NCBI GenBank assembly: GCA_026390595.1
Contig: JAPLFQ010000022.1
Span: forward strand, 124,001-188,000
Reading direction: 5' to 3'
Length of the DNA stretch: 64,000 bases
From: Ignavibacteriales bacterium
GTDB lineage: Bacteria; Bacteroidota; Ignavibacteria; UBA10030
Of the stretch, positions 34,595-43,608 are shown piece by piece. Under the pieces are notes generated by a model. The model was given only the letters and a program-made list of their open reading frames with translations, was not told the origin of the DNA and made no database searches. The position numbers and the translations under genes are program-made. Within the stretch, counting starts at the first letter, position 1, and each line of letters starts with the position of its first letter.

Positions 34595-35790
34595 ACTCAA
34601 CTGACAAACAGAAACACATGAACCGTATGAACTTCATCATATTCTTCTCGATTTTCCTTCTCCTCTACGGACTCATCAATTACTACATCTTTCTCCGGGG
34701 GTGGCAGGCAATACCCTCGGATTCGCCGCTGCGTCTCCCCTATGCGGCGATCTTCTGGGTCCTCGCGTTGTCATTTATTGCAGGTCGATTCCTGGAGCGA
34801 GTAGGCATCACACCGTTCAGTACAGCGTTCGTCTGGGTCGGAAGCTTCTGGTTTGCAGCCATTGCCTATTTCACCTTGTCGCTTCTGCTCATCGATATAC
34901 TGCGCCTGATCAACCACGTCGTACCCATATTCCCGTCATTCATAACGGCCAATATCGTTCGCACGAAAACTCTGACCGCCATCGGGCTCTGCTTCATCGT
35001 CACCCTCACCCTTGTCGCAGGATATTTCAACGCCCGTTCTCCGCGCGTGAAGGTGCTGGAGTTGAACATTCCGAAACAGGCCGGTTCTATCAAGTCCCTC
35101 GAGGTCGCTGTCGCATCCGACATTCATCTGGGAACGATTATCGGGCGCGAACGATTGAACACCATCGTGGAGAAGATCAACAGCCTCCACGCCGATCTCG
35201 TGCTCTTTCCGGGGGACATCGTAGATGAAGACCTCGCACCGGTGATCAAACAAAATCTCGGGGAGATGCTTCGCACCATCAAGGCGAAGTACGGGGTCTA
35301 CGCAACGACGGGAAACCATGAATACATCGGAGGGGTAGAAGAAGCCTGTACATACCTGACGGAACACGGCATCAGAATCCTGCGCGACGAGGTCGTGAAT
35401 GTCAACGGTGGCGTCGTTCTCGTCGGAAGAGAAGATCGGAGCATTTCGCAATTCAACGGCAAAAAGCGCAGACCGCTGGCTGAGCTCATGACCGGCGTCG
35501 ACAAGAAGTACCCGATCATCCTGATGGATCACCAGCCCTTCGGCCTGCACGAGGCAGTGGAACAGGGTGTTGACCTTCAACTCTCCGGCCACACCCATCA
35601 CGGCCAGCTCTGGCCCTTCAACGCAATCACGAACGCGATCTATGAGCTCAGCTGGGGGTATAAGAAAACGGACCAGACGCATTTTTACGTTTCCAGCGGT
35701 GTCGGCACCTGGGGCCCACCCGTGCGCCTCGGCAATACGCCGGAGATTATTCACCTCAAGCTCACATTTGGAACATTACCACCTTCGTAG
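34591..35790 (+). CDS. Membrane-bound metallophosphoesterase (YaeI-like)
   Basis: The 399-residue protein has four to five membrane helices in its first 155 residues, then a calcineurin-like phosphoesterase domain. Metal ligands appear in order: VASDIHLG, FPGDIVDED, TTGNHEYIGG, MDHQPFG and LSGHTHHGQLWPF. Relatives hydrolyse phospholipid-linked or other phosphodiesters near the membrane. The start is probably the TTG at 34591, which overlaps the DinB stop (TTGA) and follows AAAGAGG; the ATG at 34618 is the alternative. An ankyrin gene follows 19 bases downstream. Confidence 0.87.
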   Translation: MNSTDKQKHMNRMNFIIFFSIFLLLYGLINYYIFLRGWQAIPSDSPLRLPYAAIFWVLALSFIAGRFLERVGITPFSTAFVWVGSFWFAAIAYFTLSLLLIDILRLINHVVPIFPSFITANIVRTKTLTAIGLCFIVTLTLVAGYFNARSPRVKVLELNIPKQAGSIKSLEVAVASDIHLGTIIGRERLNTIVEKINSLHADLVLFPGDIVDEDLAPVIKQNLGEMLRTIKAKYGVYATTGNHEYIGGVEEACTYLTEHGIRILRDEVVNVNGGVVLVGREDRSISQFNGKKRRPLAELMTGVDKKYPIILMDHQPFGLHEAVEQGVDLQLSGHTHHGQLWPFNAITNAIYELSWGYKKTDQTHFYVSSGVGTWGPPVRLGNTPEIIHLKLTFGTLPPS

Positions 35791-35809
35791 CATCAGTGCT
35801 GAGCAACGC

Positions 35810-36457
35810 ATGACACCACAGCAACTCTTCGCCGCGATTGAGGCGGGCCAGACCGACACGCTTCTCGAACTGCTCTCTGCCGATCCCTCGCTCGTCGACG
35901 CACGCAACACATCAGGGCTTTCCGCAGTCCTCTATGCAACGTACATCGGACTGAATGAAATCGCGAGGACTCTGATCGATCGGGGAGCACGGCTCGACAT
36001 CTTCGAAGCGGCGGCCACCGGTACGCAAGAGCGGCTGGAACACCTCCTGCACGACAATCCGTCAAAGGTCAACGCGTATTCCGCCGACGGATGGACTCCA
36101 CTGCATCTCGCGGTGTTCTTCGGTCGGGCGAATACCACTCGCGTGCTTCTCTCAAATGGGGCCGATCTCAACGCTGTGTCCCGCACACAAGAACGCGTCA
36201 CACCCCTTCATTCCGCACTGGCGAATCCACACAATACGTCACTTGCTCTGATACTCGTCGAGGCCGGCGCAGACATCAATACCGCGCAAGCGCAGGGATA
36301 CACTCCGCTCCACTATGCAGCTGCGAACGGGCTTGAAACCATTCTGCGAACGCTGCTTGACAAGGGTGCAGACAAGTCGATGCGCGATAGTACCGGAAAG
36401 ACCGCAGCTGATCTCGCAAACGAAAAAGGCCACTGTTCCCTCGCAGATCTTCTTTAA
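35810..36457 (+). CDS. Ankyrin-repeat protein
   Basis: This 215-residue cytoplasmic protein consists of about six ankyrin repeats. The best preserved are DGWTPLHLAVFFGRANTTR, RVTPLHSALANPHNT and QGYTPLHYAAANGLETILR; the first two are degenerate. Ankyrin stacks bind proteins, but no partner is evident. The ATG at 35810 begins the first helix, and the longer upstream frame overlaps the metallophosphoesterase gene. A MOSC gene follows after 16 bases. Confidence 0.85.
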   Translation: MTPQQLFAAIEAGQTDTLLELLSADPSLVDARNTSGLSAVLYATYIGLNEIARTLIDRGARLDIFEAAATGTQERLEHLLHDNPSKVNAYSADGWTPLHLAVFFGRANTTRVLLSNGADLNAVSRTQERVTPLHSALANPHNTSLALILVEAGADINTAQAQGYTPLHYAAANGLETILRTLLDKGADKSMRDSTGKTAADLANEKGHCSLADLL

Positions 36458-36473
36458 CTAGCCATCGACCGCC

Positions 36474-37277
36474 ATGCCTTCTCTGCACCTGACTGAAATA
36501 CACATCTACCCCATCAAGTCCGCCCGGGGAATTTCCCTCTCCTCTGCCCGGCTTGATGACCGCGGCCTTGAACTCGACCGCAGGTGGATGGTGGTGGATG
36601 AAGACGGGCATTTTCTGACACAACGCACGCTTCCCAGGATGGCCCTCATTCATGTGACGCTGGGGGAAGATCATCTCTCTGTCACGAGTCGGGGATTGAG
36701 CGAACTGATCGTCCCCTTTCGGAGACCTTCGGGCGCAATGATTCGTGTCCGCGTGTGGGAGGATTCTCTCGATGTCATGGACGTTGGCCAAGATGCAGCG
36801 TCGTGGTTCACCGAACTCCTCGGCGTACGCTGCCGGCTCGTCCAGATGCCCGAGAAATCCGAACGATTCATCGACAGCAAGTACGCCCCGGTAAAATCTC
36901 CGGTCAGCTTCGCAGATGCGTTTCCTCTCCTCCTCATGTCAGAAACATCCCTCGACGATCTCAACACGCGCCTTGCAGAACCGGTACCCATGAACCGCTT
37001 TCGTCCAAACCTGGTGATCGCCGGATCGTCCGCATATGAGGAAGACACGTGGCGAATTCTACAGATCGGTTCAGTTTCCTTCCGCGTTGCGAAGCCATGC
37101 GCCCGATGCTCAGTCCCGACAGTCGACCAGGATACTGGCGAGGCGGGTAAGGAGCCGATTCGGACGCTCAGCACGTACCGGACTCGGGATTCGAAGGTGT
37201 ACTTCGGTCAGAACCTCATTCACGAGGGGCGCGGTATTGTCAATGTTGGCGACGCTGCACACGCGATGACCAGATGA
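36474..37277 (+). CDS. MOSC-domain protein, YcbX-like
   Basis: The 267-residue protein has the MOSC N-terminal beta-barrel (TEIHIYPIKSARGI, RGLELDRRWMVVDEDG) and the C-terminal MOSC domain. NRFRPNLVIAGS and the conserved-Cys segment AKPCARCSVPTVDQDTG mark it. YcbX-type proteins bind molybdenum cofactor and reduce N-hydroxylated compounds. Unlike E. coli YcbX it lacks the C-terminal ferredoxin domain. The window also encodes a molybdenum hydroxylase, 29 kb away, but no cofactor-synthesis genes. Confidence 0.9.
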   Translation: MPSLHLTEIHIYPIKSARGISLSSARLDDRGLELDRRWMVVDEDGHFLTQRTLPRMALIHVTLGEDHLSVTSRGLSELIVPFRRPSGAMIRVRVWEDSLDVMDVGQDAASWFTELLGVRCRLVQMPEKSERFIDSKYAPVKSPVSFADAFPLLLMSETSLDDLNTRLAEPVPMNRFRPNLVIAGSSAYEEDTWRILQIGSVSFRVAKPCARCSVPTVDQDTGEAGKEPIRTLSTYRTRDSKVYFGQNLIHEGRGIVNVGDAAHAMTR

Positions 37278-37414
37278 GCCCGCGGTTGTCCAATTCCCGG
37301 TTTGAGATTCTGGAAAAAAAGCTCTACTCTGCATTGGGTTGCTGCCCGCTTCGCCCCTCTTGAACAATGGTTCACATTTCTTCGGCGGTCACAACAACTC
37401 CATCAGGAGACCGC

Positions 37415-38107
37415 ATGAAACTGCTACGAATGTGCTCGTTCGTGCTCATTACCGCCGCCACACTCTCAGGCTGCTCAGGTGAAAAAATGACTCTGCGACA
37501 GGGAGATCGGATCGTCTTTTTCGGTGACTCGATCACCGAACAGGGCGTGAAACCCGGAGGATATGTCTCACTCATCCGGGAAGAACTCACAGCCCGCAAT
37601 CCGGATCTCGGTATCGAGGTCATCGGCGCCGGCATCAGCGGCAACAAGGTTCCCGACCTTCAGAATCGTCTTGTGCGTGACGTACTCGAGAAGAAGCCCA
37701 CCGGGGTCGTGATCTACATCGGCATCAATGATGTCTGGCATTGGAATCTGAAAGATCTGAAAGGAACGACGAAGGAGAAGTTCGAAAGCGGACTCCGGGA
37801 GATCATCGCGAGGATTCAATACTACGGTTCAGCTGTGATTCTGTGCACGCCCACAGTCATCGGCGAGAAGCGTGACTCGCTGAACGCTCAGGATCCGATG
37901 CTGAAGGAGTATTCCGATATCAGCAGGAAAATCGCGAAAGATCGAAACGTTCAACTCTGTGATCTCCACAAGGCATTTCAGGACTATCTCGCCGTTCACA
38001 ACACCGGCAACAGGGAACATGGAATCCTGACGACCGACGGTGTGCACCTGAACGACGAAGGAAACAAGCTCGTCGCGAAGGAACTGCTCAAGTACTTCGT
38101 GAGGTGA
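37415..38107 (+). CDS. SGNH/GDSL-family hydrolase, lipoprotein
   Basis: The 230-residue protein has a lipoprotein signal (lipobox LSGCSGE). The SGNH hydrolase domain follows, with catalytic Ser in VFFGDSITEQG, oxyanion residues Gly in GAGISGNK and Asn in YIGINDVWH, and Asp/His in TTDGVHLND. Relatives deacetylate polysaccharides or hydrolyse lipid esters in the periplasm. CAGGAGA precedes the start. A strong terminator lies 50 bases after the stop. Confidence 0.9.
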   Translation: MKLLRMCSFVLITAATLSGCSGEKMTLRQGDRIVFFGDSITEQGVKPGGYVSLIREELTARNPDLGIEVIGAGISGNKVPDLQNRLVRDVLEKKPTGVVIYIGINDVWHWNLKDLKGTTKEKFESGLREIIARIQYYGSAVILCTPTVIGEKRDSLNAQDPMLKEYSDISRKIAKDRNVQLCDLHKAFQDYLAVHNTGNREHGILTTDGVHLNDEGNKLVAKELLKYFVR

Positions 38108-38157
38108 CCATCACCTTCCCGGTGCCAACTTGGGTGCCGGTCACCTTCCATAGAAAC

Positions 38158-38193
38158 GAAAAAGCCCGACCGTTCGACGATCGGGCTTTTTTC
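38158..38193. terminator. Bidirectional intrinsic terminator
   Basis: AAAAGCCCGA and TCGGGCTTTTTT flank a short loop, giving a stem with an A-run on one side and a T-run on the other. It separates the converging GDSL hydrolase (plus) and ferritin (minus) genes and can serve both. Confidence 0.9.
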
Positions 38194-38215
38194 CTGTACT
38201 CGGATTGCTGATGAC

Positions 38216-38710
38216 TCAGCCTTTTGCTCTCGCGCCAACTCTCGAGTCGAGCATCGCCATGCCTGCCGGCGATTCACCGATAGTCTTGAGCATCTCAATG
38301 ATATCCGTGGCATTCTTCTCCTCTTCGACCTGCTCCTTGATGAACCAGTGGAGCATGACCTGCGCCGCATAGTCCTTTTCCTTCAGCGCCAGCTCATACA
38401 ACGCCTCGATCGTCCCCGTCACTTTCTTCTCGTGCTCGAGCACTTTCTTCATCACTTCGAGCGGTGTCTTGTAATCCGTCTGCGGTTTCGCAATCGCTTC
38501 AAGGACCACCTTGCCGCCCCGCTCGTACACGTAATGGAAGAACTTCATACCGTGCTCGCCTTCCTCTTCGCTCTGGAGTTTCATCCAGCGCGCGAAGCCA
38601 GGAAGGTTGACGGATTCAAAATGAGCAGACATCGCCAGGTAGAGATAGGACGAGTAAAGCTCGTGATTGATCTGTTGGTTTAAAGCGTCCTGCAGTTTCT
38701 TTGATAGCAT
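38216..38710 (-). CDS. ftnA: Ferritin
   Basis: This 164-residue iron-storage protein assembles as a 24-mer shell. Ferroxidase-centre residues are visible: Glu in NHELYSSYLYL, Glu and His in QSEEEGEHGMKFF, Glu in EHEKKVT and Gln/Glu in IKEQVEEEKNA. No heme-binding Met of bacterioferritin type is evident. AAGGAG precedes the start. It lies between the terminator at 38158 and the TRAP transporter genes but is separated from them by 63 bases. Confidence 0.94.
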   Translation of the reverse strand: MLSKKLQDALNQQINHELYSSYLYLAMSAHFESVNLPGFARWMKLQSEEEGEHGMKFFHYVYERGGKVVLEAIAKPQTDYKTPLEVMKKVLEHEKKVTGTIEALYELALKEKDYAAQVMLHWFIKEQVEEEKNATDIIEMLKTIGESPAGMAMLDSRVGARAKG

Positions 38711-38773
38711 GATGGTTCTCCTTATGATAGCACAAATGGAATCAGCCTAGGATATGTTAAACCACGATTTTCG

Positions 38774-40051
38774 TCATCGGGTTCCCAGGTACCTGGGAAG
38801 CCAGAGGCTGAGCTCCGGAACATACGTGATAATGAGCAGCGCGACTACTTCCATGAGTATGAAGCCGATAACTGCTTTGGAAAGATGGTAGATCGATTTC
38901 TCAAATCTGAGACTTGAAAGGAACAGGTTGAGTCCCATCGGAGGCATCAGATACCCCAGCTCGAGATTCGTCAGGAATATGATGCCGAGGTGAACCGGAT
39001 CGATGTTGAACTGTGCGGCGATGGGGAGGATCAGTGGAACAGCGACAATGGCCGAGAAGATCTCCATCATCATCCCGATGATGATCAGAAAGCCGTTCAG
39101 GATCAGCAGGAACATGACGCGGCTTGAGACATGCGCCTTCACGATCTCAAACAGCTGCTGCGGAACTTGTTGATCGATGAGATAGTTCATCAGTCCCAGG
39201 GCCGATCCGAGGATCATCAATATGGCACCGACGAGCACCATGCTCTTTTTCATGACCCGCGGAACATCCCGGACGAAATGCAGGTCCTTGTAGATGAATA
39301 CCTCGACAACAAACGCATAGAACGCCGTAATCGCCGCCGCTTCTGTTGCTGTGAAGGCCCCCCCATAGATTCCCCCGATGACCACGAACGGCAACGGGAG
39401 TTCCCAGGCAGCCGCTCTCAGTGTTGATGCCACTTTGTCCCAATGGAATGGAATCTTCGGCACTTTGGCCTTGATGCTTACGCGCAGGCTGTACACAGAC
39501 AGGAAGGCAATCAGCAGTACGCCCGGGATCAGGCCGGCGACAAAAAGCTTGTCGATGCTGACTCCAGCCACGAAGCCATAGAGGATGATCGGGAGACTGG
39601 GCGGGAACAACAGGCCGATGCTTCCTGACGCCGTGACAAGCCCAAGGGAGAATTGCTCCGGGTAGTTTTCTTTGAGGAGGATCGGATAGAGCAGACCTCC
39701 TAGGGCGACGATCGTGACACCTGAGGCTCCGGTGAACGCAGTAAACAATGCACACGTGAATAGTGCGACGATCGCCAGTCCCGCAGGCATCCATCCGAAG
39801 AGTGCTTGGGCGAGATCGACGAGACGCTTTGGCGCTTTGCTCTCCGCGAGGAGATAACCGGCGAACGTAAAGAGAGGCACTGCAAGGAGCGTCGGCGTGT
39901 CGGCGATTTTGTAGAGATCGATGATGAGAGCGGACGTGTCGATGTCCGCTGAGGTGAAGGCATACAACCCTATGGCACCAAGGATCGTAAAGAGCGGTGC
40001 ACCAAAAAACGCGAGCACCAGGATGGCGATGATGAAGAACCAGACGCTCAT
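38774..40051 (-). CDS. dctM: TRAP transporter large permease (DctM)
   Basis: The 425-residue integral membrane protein has about 11-12 helices and is the ion-coupled translocation subunit of a TRAP transporter. Typical family segments are FFGAPLFTILGAIGLY, LLAVPLFTFAGYLL, TGASGVTIVALGGLLYP, FPPSLPIILYG and GGAFTATEAAAITAFYAF. The ATG at 40051 overlaps the DctQ stop as ATGA, so the longer upstream frame is not used. The substrate is unknown; TatT-linked TRAP systems have been proposed to carry hydrophobic ligands. Confidence 0.94.
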   Translation of the reverse strand: MSVWFFIIAILVLAFFGAPLFTILGAIGLYAFTSADIDTSALIIDLYKIADTPTLLAVPLFTFAGYLLAESKAPKRLVDLAQALFGWMPAGLAIVALFTCALFTAFTGASGVTIVALGGLLYPILLKENYPEQFSLGLVTASGSIGLLFPPSLPIILYGFVAGVSIDKLFVAGLIPGVLLIAFLSVYSLRVSIKAKVPKIPFHWDKVASTLRAAAWELPLPFVVIGGIYGGAFTATEAAAITAFYAFVVEVFIYKDLHFVRDVPRVMKKSMVLVGAILMILGSALGLMNYLIDQQVPQQLFEIVKAHVSSRVMFLLILNGFLIIIGMMMEIFSAIVAVPLILPIAAQFNIDPVHLGIIFLTNLELGYLMPPMGLNLFLSSLRFEKSIYHLSKAVIGFILMEVVALLIITYVPELSLWLPRYLGTR

Positions 40052-40545
40052 AGCCTCTCCCCCTCTTTCGCCGCCCCCCCTGCACGAAGGAGTGCCCGGA
40101 TAAGAAAGTGCACCATCAACAATCCGAAACCGACTGGTATGATGATTTGAGCGTACCACGAAGGAATATCCGCAAAGACAGTCCGGTGGTCCGCTATCTC
40201 GCCATGCACGAAAGTCCATGATGCGCGCGCAAGCAGGTAGCAGATTCCTGCCGCGAACAAATCAGTCAGAACCTCCACAACTGACCGGATACGGGGAGGA
40301 AGGAATCGGCGTAACGCGTCGATGTTGATGTGGCGGTTCTCGCTCGTCGCAATCGCGGCACCCAGGAACCCGAGCCATAGAAGCAGGTGACGCAGCAGGA
40401 TATCGGCCCAGAAAATTCCGGAGGAGAACAAATTGCGCAACACCACCTGAAGAAAGGCCATCACAACCATGACCGAGAGCAAAGTGATCAGCACCGCTTC
40501 TTCGGCCCTCGTAAGTGCCTTGTCAATACTCTTGAGTATGTTCAT
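40048..40545 (-). CDS. dctQ: TRAP transporter small permease (DctQ)
   Basis: This 165-residue protein has four membrane helices, as expected of DctQ, which pairs with DctM. Typical parts are VLITLLSVMVVMAFLQVVLRN, the conserved ADILLRHLLLWLGFLGAAIATSENRHI-like region at about 47-73, and WYAQIIIPVGFGLLMVHFLIR. It overlaps DctP upstream and DctM downstream by four bases each. Confidence 0.92.
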   Translation of the reverse strand: MNILKSIDKALTRAEEAVLITLLSVMVVMAFLQVVLRNLFSSGIFWADILLRHLLLWLGFLGAAIATSENRHINIDALRRFLPPRIRSVVEVLTDLFAAGICYLLARASWTFVHGEIADHRTVFADIPSWYAQIIIPVGFGLLMVHFLIRALLRAGGAAKEGERL

Positions 40546-41549
40546 TTTGACCCGCGGCGAGTCTTCCGGAAATCAGTGACGGCCTTCTCCACCTTGTTCA
40601 GGAAGTCCTCCGTGTAGAGTTTTCCGACAAGCGCACGGCGCGAGCGATTTCCCACTTCGACATATTCCTGGATGTCCTTCTCGGTCGCAGGAAGAACCGC
40701 AATTCCCCGCTTCTTCAGCTCGGCAAGCGCGTCTTTATTGTCCTTCCTGCTCATCTGTGTGAGTTTCGAGAGGTAGAGGCGACCGTTCCTCAAGAGAATT
40801 TCCTGCAGGTCTGGCGGGAGCTGATCGTAGAATTTCTTTGAAACGAGAACAGAGCCGGATGCGTCTGCCAGCGGGACATCCACCATATATTTCACTCTGG
40901 CATACCATTGCAGTGCGATGGCCGCGTACGGAGTGGTATAGAATGCGTCGATCAATCCGGTCTGGAGCGACGTCATGACGTCGACAACGGACAATGGAAT
41001 GGGGTTGATACCGAGGGTCCGGAACGCGGTCTCTGCAATCGGATCGCCCTCCCACGTCCACATCTTGATTCCTTTCAAGTCCTCTCTCTTCCGGATCGGC
41101 GAAGAGGTGAAGACGTGGACGAATCCGACTTCGGCCCAGCCGAGAAGGACGTATCCCCCCTCTTCAAATGCCTGTTCGAAATCCTTTCCGAATTCCTTGT
41201 ACAGCATGTCAATTTCGTCGTCGCTGCGGATGAGGAAGGGTGAGTCGAGAATTCGGACTTTGGGGGCAATCTCGCCCATGCCAACCCCGGTAAATCCGCC
41301 GCTGTGGAGCTGCCCCACGCGGATCTTCCGCAGGACGGATTTTTCGTCCCCCTGCACACCTCCGGCATAGATCTTAAAACCAAGACGTCCGCCGCTTTCC
41401 TTGCGTATGGCCGCGTCATACTCCTTCATCACGTTCATCCATGTGCTTCCATCGGGCGCGATGGTCGCGAACTTGATGCTATACTGTTGGGCACAGACCG
41501 TCAGCGATGCAAACAAAGCGCAGGCGAGTATTGAGGCAAGTCGTTTCAC
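40542..41549 (-). CDS. dctP: TRAP transporter substrate-binding protein (DctP)
   Basis: The 335-residue periplasmic protein has a signal peptide (LASILACALFASLTVCA). The DctP fold begins with YSIKFATIAPDGSTWMN. GGVQGDEKSVLRKIRVGQL, ILDSPFLIRSDDEID, KGIKMWTWEGDPI and VVDVMTSLQTGLIDAFYT follow in family order. The ligand-contacting Arg expected after the ILDSPF segment is not obvious, which fits the TatT-associated subgroup. The start is the GTG at 41549 with AGGAG at five bases. The stop overlaps the DctQ start. Confidence 0.92.
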   Translation of the reverse strand: MKRLASILACALFASLTVCAQQYSIKFATIAPDGSTWMNVMKEYDAAIRKESGGRLGFKIYAGGVQGDEKSVLRKIRVGQLHSGGFTGVGMGEIAPKVRILDSPFLIRSDDEIDMLYKEFGKDFEQAFEEGGYVLLGWAEVGFVHVFTSSPIRKREDLKGIKMWTWEGDPIAETAFRTLGINPIPLSVVDVMTSLQTGLIDAFYTTPYAAIALQWYARVKYMVDVPLADASGSVLVSKKFYDQLPPDLQEILLRNGRLYLSKLTQMSRKDNKDALAELKKRGIAVLPATEKDIQEYVEVGNRSRRALVGKLYTEDFLNKVEKAVTDFRKTRRGSK

Positions 41550-41589
41550 TGGTACTCCTGATGAAGTGGCTAGAACTAGGAAAAGCAAA

Positions 41590-41672
41590 CCGCCAAGCAC
41601 GCGAAGAACCGCATAGGAATAATCGAGATGTTCTGATTATTCAAAATCTCAAACATTTGGCGCTCTTGGCGG
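41590..41672. repeat. Quasi-palindromic CCGCCAAG/CTTGGCGG element
   Basis: CCGCCAAG (41590-41597) and CTTGGCGG (41665-41672) are perfect complements, and the left arm continues as CACGCGAAGAACCGC. It lies in the 197-base gap between tatT and dctP, inside what should be one transcript, and could act as an RNA hairpin. It resembles elements at 20304 and 46064. Confidence 0.6.
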
Positions 41673-41746
41673 CCTTGCTTGCCCCGAACGATGTTGGTTC
41701 GGGGGCGGTTCATCTTTGTTTCTGAAAATAGATTTTCACCATGATG

Positions 41747-42601
41747 CTAAAAGAAGTCGTTCATATGTTCACGGAGAAGTCTGGCCTTCTTCTTGGCGAT
41801 CGCATTGGTGAGTCGGGCTTCCGGCAAGATATCGAGCGAGGCGTCATCCACTTTTTTCAGCAGGCTTTCAAAAAGCTCCTGGTCCTGTTTCGGGACAGCA
41901 TACATCTTTGCATAGTACACATACGTCAACAGAAATTTCCCGCCGTTGACAGTGAGCGCACGCTCGAAGTACTCCTTGGCTTTTTCAGGTTTCCCCCCAA
42001 GCACTTGCGGGACGCTTCCTTCGATGCTGCCAAGGATCAGATACGGGCCGCCATAGAAGTACGTCGGATCAGTCTGGCGAACAAACTCCATCATCGCCAG
42101 GACCTTGGGCAGGTCAGCAACAACTCCGACATCCGAGCGGGTGATATTGATGTAGCTTCCCCATCCGAATGCAGTCCAAAAAACCGCGGGCACGTCGTCC
42201 TTTGTGAGAGTTGCGAGCGCCGCCTGGAATGCGGGAAGGTCCTTGTCGAATGCTTCCCTGATCTTCTGGTTCTGCAACAGTACCCTCATTGCATAGTCAC
42301 GGCCCCGGACGTAGAATACCCGGGCGCGTTCGATACTGTCATCTTCGGCGAATGCGAGTGAGTACGCATTGAATCCCTGCGCAGCCATGAGGAGGAGCTT
42401 GGAATTCTGGGGATCTCCTTTGATGAGAGCTTCGACGAGCTTGAGGTTGGAACCGAGAGCCCCCTCCGCAAGTTTCAGGTCTCCCTCTTCGTTGAACGAT
42501 TCGAGCCCGAAGTCCATGATCCCTCCCATCGTTCTGATGGCCATAGTCTGGATACAACCCTGCAGAAGGAGGGCTGAGAGGAGAAGCGCGAGTTTTTTCA
42601 T
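41747..42601 (-). CDS. tatT: TatT: TPR lipoprotein associated with a TRAP transporter
   Basis: The 284-residue protein has a lipoprotein signal (LLLQGCIQ) and a helical, TPR-like body. NSKLLLMAAQGFNAYSLAF, AVFWTAFGWGSYIN, LPKVLAMMEFV and PEKAKEYFERALTVNGGKFLLTYVYYAKMYA-type segments match the TRAP-associated TatT family. Its prototype is Tp0956 of Treponema pallidum, which forms a trimer binding the DctP partner. It is the first gene of tatT-dctP-dctQ-dctM, with a 197-base gap before dctP. Its role is probably to hand ligand to DctP. Confidence 0.88.
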   Translation of the reverse strand: MKKLALLLSALLLQGCIQTMAIRTMGGIMDFGLESFNEEGDLKLAEGALGSNLKLVEALIKGDPQNSKLLLMAAQGFNAYSLAFAEDDSIERARVFYVRGRDYAMRVLLQNQKIREAFDKDLPAFQAALATLTKDDVPAVFWTAFGWGSYINITRSDVGVVADLPKVLAMMEFVRQTDPTYFYGGPYLILGSIEGSVPQVLGGKPEKAKEYFERALTVNGGKFLLTYVYYAKMYAVPKQDQELFESLLKKVDDASLDILPEARLTNAIAKKKARLLREHMNDFF

Positions 42602-42915
42602 ACGGGATTCGAGTGTTTTAGCGGACCAGGGCAGCTTGATGCGGCAACGACAGGGCGATGGTTTACCCCCGTGTCCCTTCTCACAAAGAATGATCTTCAA
42701 AGGACTGATAATACCACCGAAAATATAGTCAAAAAAGGCCCGAGTTTCAAACCCGCAACTTTTGCGAATGTCCGGCGCCGCCGGCCGGCATGCGAACAAA
42801 AACCGAATTGATACTGTTTAGAATATGAGCTACTTTGAGATCGGTTTTTCAAACCACAGTTGCGTGTGCAGCGACCCTTCCAAAACGCGTGACTTCCAAT
42901 CACTCAAGTTTCTCC
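42602..42915. other. Divergent intergenic region between tatT and a two-component system
   Basis: The region contains the promoters of tatT (minus) and the response regulator (plus). A plus-strand promoter is proposed at 42808-42837. An A/T-rich stretch at 42705-42740 probably serves tatT. CCGGCGCCGCCGGCCGG at 42771-42787 is a GC-rich near-palindrome between them. No gene is visible. Confidence 0.5.
42808..42837 (+). promoter_or_regulatory. Putative promoter of the response regulator-kinase operon
   Basis: TTGATA (42808-42813) and TACTTT (42831-42836) are spaced by 17 bases, and a G follows, giving partial agreement also with TAnnTTTG. It lies 78 bases before the ATG. Confidence 0.5.
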
Positions 42916-43608
42916 ATGCATATACTCCTCGTCGAGGATGAAGCAAAAGTTGCTCGCTTCATCAAAGAAGGCCTCACGGCAGAAGGATACGAAGTCGACA
43001 CAGCCCCCGACGGATCGATCGGTGAAAAGAAGGCGCTGTCCGGCGATTTCGATCTGATACTGCTGGACGTTCTGCTTCCGAAGAAGAACGGCTTCGAAGT
43101 CCTGCATGCACTCCGGAGCAGCGGACTTCGTACACCGGTCATGATGCTTACCGCACGGAGCGCGACCGAGGACGTTGTGCAGGGGCTCGATCGTGGAGCA
43201 GAAGACTACCTGACGAAACCATTCGCATTCAACGAGCTCCTCGCCAGGATCAGAGCTCTCCTTCGCCGTGAACGCCAGAGTCCGACCGTCTACAGGCTTG
43301 CAGACCTCCAGTTGAATACGATGACCCGGAAAGCGAAGCGCGGAAACACCATCATCGACCTGACGGCCCGGGAGTTCGCGTTGCTGGAGTACCTCATGCG
43401 GCATCCGCGAGAACTGATCACCCGACAGCAGCTTGCGAAGGAGATCTGGGGATTCAACTTCGATCCCGGAACGAATATCATCGACGTCTACATCAATCAC
43501 CTTCGCAAGAAGATCGACCTGGGTTTTGAAAAGAAGCTCCTCCACACCGAGCGCGGCAAGGGGTACTATGTGTCGGATAAGAACCTCGTCAACGGTCCGA
43601 AGAAATGA
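42916..43608 (+). CDS. OmpR/CusR-family response regulator
   Basis: The 230-residue transcription factor has a receiver domain with acidic pocket LLVEDE (E7, D8), phospho-acceptor D51 in LILLDVLLP and Lys in YLTKPF. A winged-helix DNA-binding domain follows, with LTAREFALLEYLMRHP and IDVYINHLRKKID. It is closest in style to CusR/CopR-like regulators. The stop overlaps the kinase start as ATGA. The TatT-TRAP operon is transcribed divergently and is a natural candidate target, though this is inference. Confidence 0.93.
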   Translation: MHILLVEDEAKVARFIKEGLTAEGYEVDTAPDGSIGEKKALSGDFDLILLDVLLPKKNGFEVLHALRSSGLRTPVMMLTARSATEDVVQGLDRGAEDYLTKPFAFNELLARIRALLRRERQSPTVYRLADLQLNTMTRKAKRGNTIIDLTAREFALLEYLMRHPRELITRQQLAKEIWGFNFDPGTNIIDVYINHLRKKIDLGFEKKLLHTERGKGYYVSDKNLVNGPKK

